Of a stretch of 64,000 nt of DNA, positions 43,772-54,471 are shown piece by piece. The position numbers and the translations under genes were made by a program. The DNA is from Struthio camelus (Eukaryota; Chordata; Aves; Struthioniformes; Struthionidae): assembly GCF_040807025.1 (NCBI RefSeq), contig NC_090947.1, forward strand, positions 2,170,001-2,234,000. The letters run 5' to 3'. The notes below the pieces were generated by a model. The model was given only the letters and a program-made list of their open reading frames with translations, was not told the origin of the DNA and did not search any database. Numbering within the stretch: the first letter of the stretch is position 1; the number at the start of each line of letters is the position of its first letter.

Positions 43772-45560
43772 AAAGAACAGCTTGAGTGTTAATCTGGCAC
43801 TGAAGCAGATAGAATTGCAAAGTATTTCATAAAGCAGCTTTCTTCTGCTGCTTGGCAGGTCTGGGAGGAACCTTTGGGGATTTAAAAGGTGGTGCCTCTG
43901 AAAGGGTGTTGGAGGTGGTGGTGGTGGGGCTAACCGCTCATTTTAGAGCCAGGTATAAATAATTGTCCTTTTAAGTCATAGAATAGAGTGCCCAGTTTGG
44001 CTGCAAGACTCTCAAGAGGTTCTTGTTAATCCAGAAATAAGAGTGAGGAAGTGCATTTCTCTTCTCATCCTTGCAGGATGCAGTCTGGCAGTAAATCCAA
44101 CCATTGGCTTAATTCCAGGAAGTAAAAGAGGTGAGATAATAGGAGTTCACTCCCACCCCCTCTCTTCTCCTCTAACCTAGGCATGCTCAGGGCAGTCAGA
44201 CCTTTTGGGTCCACGGAGGGATATTTCACAGCCCTGAAACTAGATACTCTTGTTTGTAATCACCGCAGTAACAAAGTGCAGAAAGAAGGGTTAAACCATA
44301 GCTTTTTTAGCATGTCCACACTCCACTGGGAGGCATGTGTCCAGGTCCTGTAGAGGCAAGGACACTCTAGCTCTGCCCAAATTGATGGGCTAATCTCCTC
44401 TGATCAGAGTGTTGTGTTACTGGAGTCTAGCACCCTGTTTTCAGGAGTGGGATGGGGCCACGGTGGGTGAACACCCTATTTCACATGGAGAATGAGGGAC
44501 ATGCCTGGGAAAGGACAGCAAGTTGGAGAAAATATCTGCTCAGAGGTGGCAGTTGCAAATGCCAGTGAAGGTGGTGGGGTGGTCAAGCTGGCTGCCCATG
44601 GCTGAGGGCTGCGCTAGAGAATCAGAGGGAGTTTTCTTTGCATATTTTTCTTTTATTTTTCATTGCTTCAGTGTTAGGAGCTGGAGAAAAGGTCTAATAA
44701 GTGAGTCAGTGTGTGTTGGCTGTCTTGGATTACCGGATATTTTTAGATATTGGACGCTCTCCTTGAGATTCACAGGCCCCAGTTGCTGGGTGGATCCGTT
44801 TTCAAGTGGGGTGGGATCAGTCCAGCGGGGCAAAAGGTCACCCACAGATGACAAACTGCTGGTCACTGAGGGAAGAGAGGGCAAGTGAGCTCCCCTGCCC
44901 TGGCTGCATGTGTCTTCTGGTGATGGGCCTGGCCAGGGCAGGTTTCTAGAAGTAATGCGCCCTATGCTCCAAGAAAGTGAATCAGCAGAGCCTGATTTCA
45001 GTGGAACTCTGCTGCCTTACCCCAGTATATCACAGACAAGCAGCGCGTGCTTACTTTTCCTCCTTACCTTACCTTTTGCAGTCTTTAGAAATAGTTCATG
45101 GACCTCAGAGGGCACAGCTTGAAAACTGATCCTGCAGTATGCTCTGATGTTGACTTGCATAATAGTAGGAAGTCCTATGCTCTGCTCCAGCCTCTGCCAC
45201 TGTGATCTTCCCCTTCAAGCCTCTGACTGCCCTGGTAACTCCTGGCTATGCTCTGGGGGCAGGAGCTCGCTGCATTCATGCTGACCCCTGGAGCTGGGCA
45301 GAAGTCTTGGGTTCCACTGTCATGGGAATGTCACTCATATGTGGGGGCTCTTTTTGGGGGGAGATTTTTTTCTAGACATCTGCGCTATCTAAGCCAATCA
45401 TGCAAGAGGATCCTTTTCATGTGTAACTAAACTGAAGCTGTTCTGTCCGCAGGAGTGGCTTCCACAGAGCAGGAGACATTGGCTACCCATGCTATAGAGT
45501 TGGGTTAATCATGTTGCTTTACTTCAGCACTGTTACAGGAAGTACTGGCTGATTGCTTGT

Positions 45561-45640
45561 AGGATCTCAGGATAATTCAGGCTGCAAGGGATCTCAGGAG
45601 GTCATCTTGTCCCACCTCCTGGTGAGGTAGGCTGGAACAG
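45561..45640 (-). mobile_element. Very old CR1 3'-end fragment
   Basis: AGGATAATTCAGGCTGCAAG, GGATCTCAGGAGGTCATCTT and GTCCCACCTCCTGGTG match the reverse complement of an older CR1 subfamily tail (ggataattcaggttggaaggga, ctcaggaggtcatctagtcc). It is more diverged than all other CR1 pieces in the window. Confidence 0.65.
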
Positions 45641-47439
45641 GGCTGCCCACAGACTTTGCGCTTGGCTTGTAACAGATAGATATGATATGGACTGTGCATT
45701 ACACTGGACCTAAAAGTATTTCTGAAAACTTAGAAAAGGCATTTCCTAGGCCCAGGCCAGATGCTAACCTGTTTGGAAACTCACGTTTTTCCATTGCATT
45801 CATTTAGAGTGATATGGACTGATATAGCGTCATATTTCTCCCAGGGATTTCTCATGGACACCTATAGATTCCCAATGCTGACCATCTCCAAGGCTGAGAC
45901 AGCAATCACAGTTGTTCCCTTTCTCCCACACCTGTATGAGAACTGGTTATGTCAGTTTGGGATCGGTTGGTTTTCATGTGCGTTTAAGAAAAGGAAAAAA
46001 AAAAAAGCCTAGTCCAAAGATAAAGGTTTACTATATAGTGTAATGGGATTTGGTACATTACAAACTTTGTGCCATTCATTGAAGCATGTCTGTAATTGTA
46101 TAAAAATATATAAATATATATGTTTGTGTGTGTGCGTATGAGGAGAGAGCAGTTAAACAGGAGGCCTTTACTGCAAGAACAAATGAACCTAGCATCACAA
46201 GCGATCCAGGCACTTGAGTTCCAGCTTCATCTGTCTTGCTTACCAGCCACTTTGTTGCTCTCTGGGGCTCTACTTTCTCCACAGGGACAACCAACATCTT
46301 GCAAGTAAACCCTGCTGCGTCCTCTGCTCCCCTCTCTTTCCTGTCCATACGTTACCCATGGGAGGAGAGCAAAGAGTCAGCTCTGAATGAAACACAATGA
46401 GCAAACAGATCCATTTTAACGCAAAGTTGCGCTGAGCAGGAGTGGCCCGTTGCTAAGAGCTTTGAAAACTGGTATTGTGTTCTTGCAGGGAAGGCACCAC
46501 AGCGCAGAGGTTTCTGTCCCTTGCAGTAACTATCCCCTTGTGTCCACAGGCATTACAGCTTTTGGTCCAGGGCCGTGTGTATGAGATCCCATGCGCTAAG
46601 GCAGCTTTTAACTGGGCTGCTCTTCTCCTCTGGATGAGACCTCATAGCCAATCAGCAGTCCAACATGATGCTTTGCAGTTGGGGGAGATAATTAAATCTA
46701 GTCCTATTAAATCTGCAGTGGCGGCAGACAATGTAATAGCTAGAAAGCTGTTCTGGTCAGCGTTATGCTGTTATCAGGCGAGGCAGCCGGGAACCTAGAT
46801 GTAGATCCTAGATGGATTTAGCCCCTGCCTGTTTTGCTTGAACCGCAGCTTCAAAATGGGCCAAGTGGAGCCTATGTCCATTGCTAGCCCCAGTCAGAGC
46901 TGCGGCAGCAGGTTGCCTTCCGGTCATAAAGCCCAGCGCAGAGCTGCTTTCCCTGCTTTCCCCCAAGGGAGCAGGTACGGACTGCATCACACAGAGCCTC
47001 TGTAGCTGGATGAAGGCATAGACTGGGATTAGAAATGCAGAGAGGAGCATGCTGCTCATGCAGGAGCCTGTTGGAGGACTGTGGGTCTGCTCCATCATCC
47101 CAGAGAATGAGGACCGCTTGCCAATGCAGCAAAGGCATCTCTCAAAGAGCGGATGGCCCTGGAGCAGACCCACCTCAAAAAGCCCTGCCTGACCCCATCC
47201 TGATCCTATGGAGTCTTTCACAAATGTGAGGGAGCACAGGCGGTCAAAGCTGAGGGCTCCACCTAGCCATGTTGTCTGGTTTCCAGATCTGGTCCCTTTG
47301 ATTCAAGGAGGGCCAAACAGACGCTGAGTCAGCTTTCCAGACCGGCAGCCAGTTCATTCCAGGGGATGTTCCTTGGCCCCAGGTCTACATTGTTGAACGG
47401 CATAAGGATTGCAGCAGGGGAAGGTGGGCAGCATTAGCC

Positions 47440-47520
47440 AGCACTGATGGCTTCTGAAAATCCTATTGGTTCCTTTCCTCTTTTGATCTTTGATTGGACA
47501 AGGCAAAAGGGTTTGATTTG
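47440..47520. promoter_or_regulatory. Candidate regulatory cluster (CCAAT boxes and TCF/LEF-like site)
   Basis: ATTGG (inverted CCAAT) occurs at 47464-47468 and 47493-47497. GATCTTTGATTGG gives a CTTTGAT TCF/LEF-like core at 47488-47494 overlapping the second box. The cluster is about 2.5 kb upstream of the ASB1 start codon. Such short motifs also occur by chance. Confidence 0.2.
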
Positions 47521-48307
47521 CAAGTTGCACCTCTCTCCTCCGAATCGCTCAAGCCCAAATAATAACAGTTACAGGAAACCGTATCTGCAGCCAGCGTCTG
47601 GCGTCTGTGGACTGATATCCTGCCACGGGAACAGCAGGAGTGGAGCTACAGGAAAGCTGGATGGATTACCACCATTCCCCCTTGGCACTGGGGATTCAAA
47701 CGTGCACGCAGAAGAGCGGGTGTGTTTCAAATGCTTGGAGAGTGGCTCTGTGCCAGGACGCCAACACAATGAACCGATACGACAGCTCGCCTGCTAGAAC
47801 TGCCCTGGGAAGAGGTTGTATTCGATGTGATACAATTTCCCTTGCTCAGGCCCAAGGACCTATTGCGCATGCATGCCTCTTTCTGCACGCTTATTCCTCC
47901 ATTTGTGTTTTTCACTTCCAAAGCGTTTTGCCTGCACGGTCACCTAGCAAGTTTTCTGCTCATTTTTGAAGGTGCTGCTTAGGGTGCTGTGTTTGAAATA
48001 GCCTGATGATGAGGTTTAAGCAATGCGGTGGATTTTTGCTCAGTCTTGTTTGGGCAGGCCCTCTCTATTTCTATTTCTGGCTTGCCTTTCCCCCTCACTT
48101 CCACTCCATTGCAGCTTCATCCATCCTGAGCACAATTGCTTTCTTTCTCATGTTAGTCAAAGCATCAACCTGAATGGATAACCAGGGGTGCTTATACCTG
48201 CCAGACCTTGTGAGCTATGCTACAGGAAAAAAGTTGGAAAAAGCAATCACACAAAACTTTCGTGTCAATTTTTAGCTATGGAAAAGCTTCTCTAGCCTAT
48301 TTAACTA

Positions 48308-48353
48308 AAAAAAAAACCTGAATAAAATAAAAAATAAATAATAAAATAAAAAA
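48308..48353. repeat. A-rich low-complexity stretch (AATAAA-like units)
   Basis: A-run followed by repeated AATAAA/AAATAAAT units. It may be a simple repeat or an old poly(A) tail. Confidence 0.8.
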
Positions 48354-49360
48354 TCTACCAGGTATAATAAGACAACTTTCAGATGTGTGACCTAACTCCC
48401 CAGAGGTGCAGCTGGTGGCTGCAAGGTTGTTTCAAAGAGTGAGGACAGCATTGCATATTTTTAGCATCTCTTTTGATACCTTTTTCTCTGCTGCTTGCTG
48501 GAAAAAAGAGCCCCCAGATCTGTTTACCAACGGCTGAGCTCTGCATTTTTTACTGCTCCCATTTCTAGGACGAAAACTGTTCGAGCCACCAGAGCTTGAA
48601 TCCACAACTTCCTGGGGAAGAGACCCAGGTAAATCTTGCTTCTGCCGAGGTTTTCTCTTCTGATGAGCTTGCAGAAACTATATCTTGCCTTCTCCCTGCC
48701 TCATAAGGATTGTCTTCTTGAGGACTATTCCAGCTGCTTCTTCTGGAGCACCAATTATTCAGCCCGAGGACTACTTCTTACTCTGATTATTACTAATTTA
48801 TTGCTTTACATGATCAGAGCTCCACAGGGTCCCCTTTAGAGACCAGGCTTTGTTGCATCAGGCTGCTGGGTCCTGCGCACCAGAGTGAAGGTTTGCTGTG
48901 TCATGCTGCCTTTCCAGGGGCAGGAGGACATCCAGATGCATTTGGACCATGACCTAGCAAACCCATGGGAGATGCTCCTGTTCGGTGAGCAGGGTGAATA
49001 AGCCCCTGGCAAACGTATTGTGTCACAAGGCTTTGCAATGGTTCAGGATTTTGCTTTGGGTGCGGTAGGCTGTGCTCAGCTCAAGGCATGACAGGTCTGT
49101 GTGGATGCCCTGTCTACCCCTGCGCTGGGAGCACAGTCACCTCTGTCCTTTGCAAAAGGGAACAAGATGCCTCAAGATACTGCGCGGGTCACGAGTGGGC
49201 TGGGAGGAAGGTAGTAGTACCAAACCGGGGCGGAGGGTTAGGAAAGTCATGCTCTCTCCTTGAGTCAGGGAGTTTCAGCGAGAGCCAAAGACTTTTTCCA
49301 GCATGTCTAAATCTCAGCGGTGCGTGGAGCTCACGGGCGGTTTCTCTTTTAAACGCAGAC

Positions 49361-49374
49361 GTGTGTGTGTGTGT

Positions 49375-49442
<68 letters not shown>
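49361..49442. repeat. Compound (GT)n(GA)n microsatellite in the ASB1 promoter region
   Basis: About 26 GT units, interrupted once by TCT, run straight into about 15 GA units. It lies about 490 bases upstream of the ASB1 ATG and at the edge of the CpG-rich region. The GT part can adopt Z-DNA and the GA part triplex DNA. Length variation is likely. Confidence 0.97.
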
Positions 49443-49444
<2 letters not shown>

Positions 49445-49888
49445 CGAGGCTGTTTGTTTCTCCCCTTCACCCTCCTTCCTGCTAAAAGGAAGGAAAAAAA
49501 AACAACCCAAACCCACCCTCCATATTGCGGAGGAGGAGGGGGGCGGGTTTGAAGGAGGAATTGCACTGGCGGTGCTGCTGTTCTCAGGGCTGTCAAAACA
49601 GAAGAAAAAGCCATCTCATTAGGCTTGGGGGGGGGGGCGGGGGGAGGAAAAAAACAAAAAAAAAAATAAAAAAAATAAAACCACCTTAACATAGAAACAG
49701 GAAGCCCGGGGCCCTGGCAGGCACCAATCAGACCCGGGTTGGGAAGGGAGGGCTGCGTCTGGCAGCCCGGGATGGTGCGTGCAGGCTGGGAGAGGGGAGA
49801 TGACGGGCCAGGCTGGTGCCTACTAGCCGTCCGGGCGTCAGCGGGGCAGGGGGGCCGCAGCCCACCCGGCGATGTGAGGGACGGCGGT

Positions 49889-49908
49889 GGGGTGGGGTGG
49901 GTGGGGGG
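49889..49908 (+). promoter_or_regulatory. ASB1: G-quadruplex motif just before the ASB1 start codon
   Basis: Four G-runs of 4, 4, 3 and 6 bases are separated by single T loops and end 21 bases before the ATG, on the coding strand. Single-nucleotide loops make this one of the most stable quadruplex types. If transcribed it would lie in the 5' UTR and could hinder scanning ribosomes. Confidence 0.7.
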
Positions 49909-49929
49909 TCCCCTCGGCGACTCTTCCAG

Positions 49930-50062
49930 ATGGCCGAGGGCAGCCGCGCTGACTGCCAGGCCGGCGGTGCCCGTGCCCGCCCGCCCGAGCCCAGGGACGG
50001 CCAGGACGCCCCGAGCATCGGAAATCTGGGTGCCAACCTCCGTGCCTCAAACGGACATGCAG
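49930..50062 (+). CDS. ASB1: ASB1 exon 1 coding part (start codon)
   Basis: ATG at 49930 begins MAEGS, the same opening as known ASB1 proteins (MAEGG in human, from memory). The exon ends with a CAG/GTAACG donor, leaving one base that pairs with the GT at the start of exon 2 to give Gly, so the junction reads GRNLKEW as expected. It encodes 44 residues plus one base, compared with about 17 before this junction in human. The added residues are low-complexity (Ala, Arg, Pro, Gly), so the N-terminus appears extended. This is the first in-frame ATG, with G at +4 but C at -3. A nearer donor cannot be excluded. Confidence 0.8.
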
Positions 50063-50568
50063 GTAACGTGAGGACAGCAAGCAGCCACGAAAAGCCCACC
50101 ACCACCAGCGAGCCTTCCCCCTGCCCCCCCCCCAAACCCACCCCTCGCCCCGACACCCCCTTCAAGCCAACGAAACGGCCCGCAGGGGTCGAGCAGTCTT
50201 CTTCTCCAGCCGTCTGGCAGGGGTGCGCACCGCCTCGCCCGTGCCCGTCACTGCCCGTGCGCCCAGGCACCCGCCTGCCCCACCTCCATCCTTGCGACAA
50301 GTCCCCGGGTGGGGGAAGCATGAGGGAGCTGCTGCCAGCTTGGGCTCAGGGTAGCGGGGGGGATTGGGGGGGGGTCGGCGACACCGGCTGGCTGTGCCAA
50401 AGGAAGGGACGCGCAGCCCGGCTGGTGACCCAGGATTTGCCCAGTGGGCTTGGGCACTTGCCCCAGCGTGGGCTTAGTTGGTCTCCTCCCAGTCCTCCGT
50501 GTACTCCTACTGAGAGGTCTTAGTTTGCATCGTGTTTTAACGTTGCGTGTGGGGCAGCGCAGATTGTG

Positions 50569-50583
50569 CCCCCCCCCCCCCCC
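50569..50583. repeat. Poly(C) tract
   Basis: Fifteen consecutive C residues in ASB1 intron 1. Confidence 0.95.
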
Positions 50584-51831
50584 AGCAATTTTACAACCTG
50601 CCGCCTGTTGTCTCCAGCGAGCAGGATTGACAAGTGGCAGGATGGCACAGGGTAGCTTTTCGGAAAGCATCTGGGCACCTAATTCCCCTTGGTCTGGATG
50701 GGAGGGGAAATTAGCCCTGGTTTGTGCTGGTGCACTGCCCATGGGGGCAGTTGTCTTCATCCTTGAAGAAGCCTGTCTCCTTCAAGAGCTTTGTTATCCC
50801 GAAGCACTTTGGCAGCTATTGTTAGCGTGGGGATGTTGGAATAAGCACAGAGGGGAGAACCAGAGAGGAAAGCAGCTTGCTCCAGTCTGCAGAGCGGGGA
50901 AGGACCAAAGGCCCAGCTCTTTCCAGTGCGCTCAAAACCTCGTGCAGGGCAGTTGCAAGGACTAGCGCCACTGTCCCCAGGCTTCCAGCTTTTTCTCTAG
51001 TAAATCTAGACGATACAGATGAAAAATGCAATGTGGGCTGGATTTGTGGGGGCTCGGGATGGCCGGACAGGGCAGGGACTCTGTCTCTGCAGTTCCCACA
51101 CAGGGATCAGGCAGATGGGCTGAGCAGAGCATGAGCCAACTCACTGCTCCCAGAGTGCTGGGGTAAACCTGACCACTTTTGCTGTCTGAAGAGGGACAGG
51201 GCTCTTTTACAGAGTCTGGTCAAAGCACTGGTGCAGCCACAGAAACCTATGCAGAGGATTGACTCACAGGATTATACCAATGCCGGGGACTTCAGACTGC
51301 AACTACGTTTCTCCTTTGCTTTTTTTTCTGGACGTAGCTAGCACTGAATACATCTTGGAAATTTCAGAAAGGTCCCCTGAGATGCGTTAAGCTTCTCCAG
51401 AGCATCTGGTATGTTCCTAAGGAAAGATTTAGACCTGTGGGAGCATGCTGTGCTTCCCAAGTGCACCGAGGAAGTGCAGAGTTGTTGTGGAGTTCAGGAG
51501 CAGTTTTTGCTTTTGCAAAGCTTCAGTCCATGATCTATTCAAGTGATGGGGTGGGGGGACATGCCGGTTGCTGTTGTCTTTGCCTGTGCTTAGCAGTGGG
51601 CATCACGCATCCATGTTATCAGCAACTGCATACTGGAGAGGAGGCCACTCCTTGCTCTGTTTCTTTTCCCTTCTGTCAGCGTCTGTTGGATTCAGACGTG
51701 GAGGAATATAAGCTGTAGCTAGGCTGGTGTCTTCTCACAGGAAGACAGACTCTCCCCCATGCCATTTTTAGCTCTGTCTGGTGATCTTGGGAGCTTTGCC
51801 AAGGCTCTTCAGCGCCTGCCTCCTCCAGCAG

Positions 51832-51934
51832 CCTCTTGCTAGGACTTAACCCAGCTCCCCGTCTCACCTCTTGCTAGGACTCAACCCAGCTCCCCGTCTC
51901 ACCTCTTGCTAGGACTCAACCCAGCTCCCCGTCT
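51832..51934. repeat. ASB1: Three tandem 35-bp units abutting the ASB1 exon 2 acceptor
   Basis: The unit starting CCTCTTGCTAGGACTYAACC is present at 51832, 51867 and 51902. The first copy differs from the others by one base, and the third runs into CTTCAGCGCAG at the splice site. Each unit contains a possible branch point (CTYAAC) and a CCCCGTCTC pyrimidine stretch, so the 3' splice elements themselves are tripled. Confidence 0.95.
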
Positions 51935-51945
51935 CTTCAGCGCAG

Positions 51946-52087
51946 GTCGGAATCTCAAGGAGTGGCTGAGGGAGCAGTTTTGTGACCACCCCATCGAGCA
52001 CTGCGAGGACACCCGGCTGCATGACGCAGCCTACGTGGGGGATTTACCCACGCTCAAGAGCTTGCTGCAAGAGGAGAGCTTCCAAAG
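51946..52087 (+). CDS. ASB1: ASB1 exon 2
   Basis: A 142-bp exon with acceptor GCGCAG (to 51945) and donor GTGAGG (52088). It enters with two bases of the Gly codon split from exon 1 and leaves two bases into a Ser codon. It reads RNLKEWLREQFCDHPIEHCE, then DTRLHDAAYVGDLPTLKSLL, then QEESFQ. The first ankyrin repeat (RLHDAAYVGD ... LLQEE) is visible. ASB1 is the substrate-binding subunit of an ECS (Elongin BC-CUL5-SOCS box) E3 ubiquitin ligase. The nearest AG upstream (51939-51940) would give the wrong frame, which fixes the acceptor. Confidence 0.95.
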
Positions 52088-54168
52088 GTGAGGGGCACTT
52101 CTCCCAGGCGGTGCCAGCCCCTCCTTCAGTCGTTAACACGTTAGCACCGGCTCTGGAGGTCCTTTGAGGAACAAGGGAGCAATCGGATGCGAGGTCCGAT
52201 TGAACTCTGTTCTGAAAATTTTGGCTAATGACTCTTACATCCCCTGGGCTGCCCCTGCCCCAAACCAACCCACCTCTTTTCCCTGCGGCCTGCACCTTCT
52301 CCAAGCCCCTCCTGTTGGCAGAAATGCCTTGCCCCGTTTTTACAGGAAATATTTTTGGTGGGAGATTGCTCTGCTCACCCCTGAAATGATGCCTGTTAGT
52401 CCTCCAGGAGGCAAATCTCAAGCTAGTCCTGCGAGGTTCGTTAATGAGCAGCATCCACGTGTAAACTCTCCTCAGATCACACTGGAAATACAATACTGTG
52501 AAAATAGGAGTCTACATATGATGGGAAAAACATATAAAGGGGATTACAATCAAATATAAACCTGAAACGCCCTATGTTACAAAATCTGGCCACAGCTAAG
52601 TCTGTGACCATGGGGATAGTTAATTAATTTTCCTGCACCATGGAGAAAACTGCTTAGAGTGCAAATGTCTCTCAGCCTTAAAAAGAAGTCCTTTCCGCAA
52701 GAATGAGAATGAGTCAGCCCCTCCTTCCGTCACCTAGGTGGCTCTTTTGGGCCTCTTCAATCCCTTGGTCTGAGGTTTTGCCTTGTTTCTGTCCCGTGCT
52801 GTGGGGGAACTCCACCACAGCAGTGCCAGAAGGCCCTCTGAGGGCGTGACCTGAAAGAGGCATCCTTCCCTTAAGGGAAAAGGCAAAGTTAGGCAGTGGG
52901 AGAAAGTCTGGACCCATGGACCCATCATCAGAGTGAGCAGAGAAGTGACTTCTTTGACTTTGGGGGCAGATATGGGGTGAAGATCCTCAAGCCTCCTAGG
53001 ATAAAAGGGAACACATTTATTGTAAGACTGCACAACCGAGGACTCGGTGTAGGGTTCATATTGGTTCTTCTAAAGCTTGGTTGAAAAAAAATTTGGGGCG
53101 TTGTTTTCCTGGCAAATGGCCTTAAACACAGCATATAAAAATTGCTTTGTCCTATTCAGATTACATGGGCCTGGATGCAGCCAGCTAGAAGAGGAAATCA
53201 ACTGCTGCACTGGCTAAAGGGCACTTTTTCCTGCCTATATTGGCCTTAAAGAGATCTCTACCTCCCTGCGTGTTGCTGCTGAAATGGCACTTGCCGTGAT
53301 CTGGAGAATCCGGGATTGAGGGCTGGATGTTTATGAGATTTTTAGGGCTAACCTGAGATTTGGATGAGCATGAGGACTAGTACCGGTGATTTCAGGGGGG
53401 ATCTAAGCAGCCACAAGCCAGAGCCATCTCCTCTGTAAGTTGAGCAAGGCTCTTCTGCTGGTACTGTTACCTACCAAGGCTGCTGATGGCCTGTTTATGC
53501 TGATTAGTGCAACACGTGTGCCCTCCCAGAGCTGGCTCCTTCCTGGCAGGGCTGTGCCTATCCAGAACTAACGCTCCCTGGATTTGTATTCATGTCTCCC
53601 TACAGTGCCAGGCCACACCTGCACATTGCCAGTGGTGTGATGTGGATGCACATGTGCACTTCCAGGTGTCTCTCCGGTCCTCTCGCTCTTTCTGTTTCCC
53701 TACTGCTTTGACATCGTCATGTCCCTGTCAGAGCAGCTTGGAGTAAACCACTGTTTTAGTCCCCAGCTTCGTCACTTCTGATTTGGGACATTGCCTAGGT
53801 AATGGGAAAGAGAACAGAGGGAGTCATTTTTTGCTCATTTTGACTGAGTTTTGAGGCAGCGTTTGTCTCCTGCTGTGTATGTGCGCAGCTCCTGACACAG
53901 CAGAGCTGTGCTGAAGCCCATGTTGAGGGCACTACTTCAGTACCTGCTATAGTCTCTGACTGTCTGTGTGCAGCACCTAGCGCAACAGTGCCAGGTTACT
54001 TGCTGGAGCTTTTAGAGGCTGCTGTAAATTGCCTAAAATGGGGACGAAACGCTTCAAGGGGGATGTTCGGCCTTCCCCAGCATCTTTCTCCAGGGCTGAG
54101 GAAGGCAGGGGAGGCACAAGGTGGTGGGAGGCCCTCTCTGACCCATTGCTTCTCTCCTGACCTGCCAG
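52088..54168 (+). other. ASB1: ASB1 intron 2
   Basis: About 2.1 kb with a GTGAGG donor and a CTGCCAG acceptor. It contains an old repeat tail near 53.93-53.99 kb and otherwise nothing recognised. Confidence 0.85.
53928..53990 (+). repeat. Ancient interspersed repeat tail
   Basis: CTGTCTGTGTGCAGCACCTA followed by GCGCAACAGTGCC matches the remembered sauropsid repeat tail gtctgtgtgtgcagcacctagcacaatgg. A weaker similar piece lies just upstream (about 53872-53920). Confidence 0.35.
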
Positions 54169-54471
54169 CCGGATCAACGAGAAGTCGGTGTGGTGCTGCG
54201 GCTGGCTGCCCTGCACACCACTGCGCATCGCCGCCACTGCTGGCCACGGCCCCTGCGTTGACTTCCTCCTCCAGAAAGGGGCTGAGATTGACCTGGTGGA
54301 CGTGAAAGGGCAGACTGCCCTCTACGTGGCTGTGGTCAACGGGCACCTTGAGTGTGCGAAGATCCTCCTGGAAGCCGGAGCCGACCCCAATGGCAGCCGG
54401 CACCACCGCAGCACCCCCGTCTACCATGCAGCACGCGTGGGCCGGGCGGACATCCTCCGGGAGCTGATCAG
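54169..54471 (+). CDS. ASB1: ASB1 exon 3 (ankyrin repeats 2-4)
   Basis: A 303-bp exon between CTGCCAG and GTGAGA. It completes the Ser codon from exon 2 and reads RINEKSVWCCGWLPCTPLRI, AATAGHGPCVDFLLQKGAEI, GQTALYVAVVNGHLECAKIL, LEAGADPNGSRHHRSTPVYH and ARVGRADILRELI. Three ankyrin repeats are clear from the TPLRIAA, TALYVAV and TPVYHAA helix starts, each followed by a GADP/GADV-type turn. The sequence is nearly identical to other vertebrate ASB1 proteins and has no damage. In the ligase the ankyrin stack recruits the target. Published targets of ASB1 are few and cannot be inferred from here. Confidence 0.97.

Larger units (their letters stand above)
40911..45560. other. Intergenic region, third part
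   Basis: About 4.6 kb with no recognised gene. It holds a MIR-like element near 41.05 kb and a long CTTT tract near 43.7 kb. ORFs present are short, overlap on opposite strands and lack domains. Confidence 0.5.
45641..49360. other. Intergenic region upstream of ASB1
   Basis: About 3.7 kb without a recognised gene. It includes an AT-rich tract near 46.1 kb, an A-rich low-complexity stretch at 48.3 kb, and a segment near 47.44-47.52 kb with two CCAAT-type boxes and a TCF/LEF-like site. It probably carries distal regulatory DNA for ASB1, but this is inference. Confidence 0.45.
49700..50470 (+). promoter_or_regulatory. ASB1: CpG-rich promoter region of ASB1
   Basis: A sharp rise in G+C and CpG around the first coding exon, in contrast to the AT-rich sequence just upstream, is typical of a CpG-island promoter. 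No clear TATA box is seen. The transcription start was not determined. C-runs and G-runs are frequent. Confidence 0.75.
50063..51945 (+). other. ASB1: ASB1 intron 1
   Basis: A GC-rich 5' part continues the promoter region and is followed by ordinary sequence. It contains a 15-base C-run (50569-50583), a possible MIR-like piece around 50.84-50.94 kb, and a triplicated 35-bp unit directly before the exon 2 acceptor. Confidence 0.8.

Noticed and set aside
46098..46135. TATAAA-like run as a promoter
   Set aside because: Part of a low-complexity TA/TG stretch with no downstream gene.
49189..49692. 167-codon minus-strand ORF
   Set aside because: Runs through the (GT)n(GA)n microsatellite, giving Thr-His and Ser-Leu repeats. 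Not a gene.
49728..50321. 197-codon minus-strand ORF across the ASB1 promoter and exon 1
   Set aside because: Antisense shadow of a CpG-rich region and of exon 1. GC-rich DNA gives few stops.
51936..51940. CTTCAG as the ASB1 exon 2 acceptor
   Set aside because: Using it would put exon 2 out of frame. The next AG at 51944-51945 restores the conserved GRNLKEW reading.
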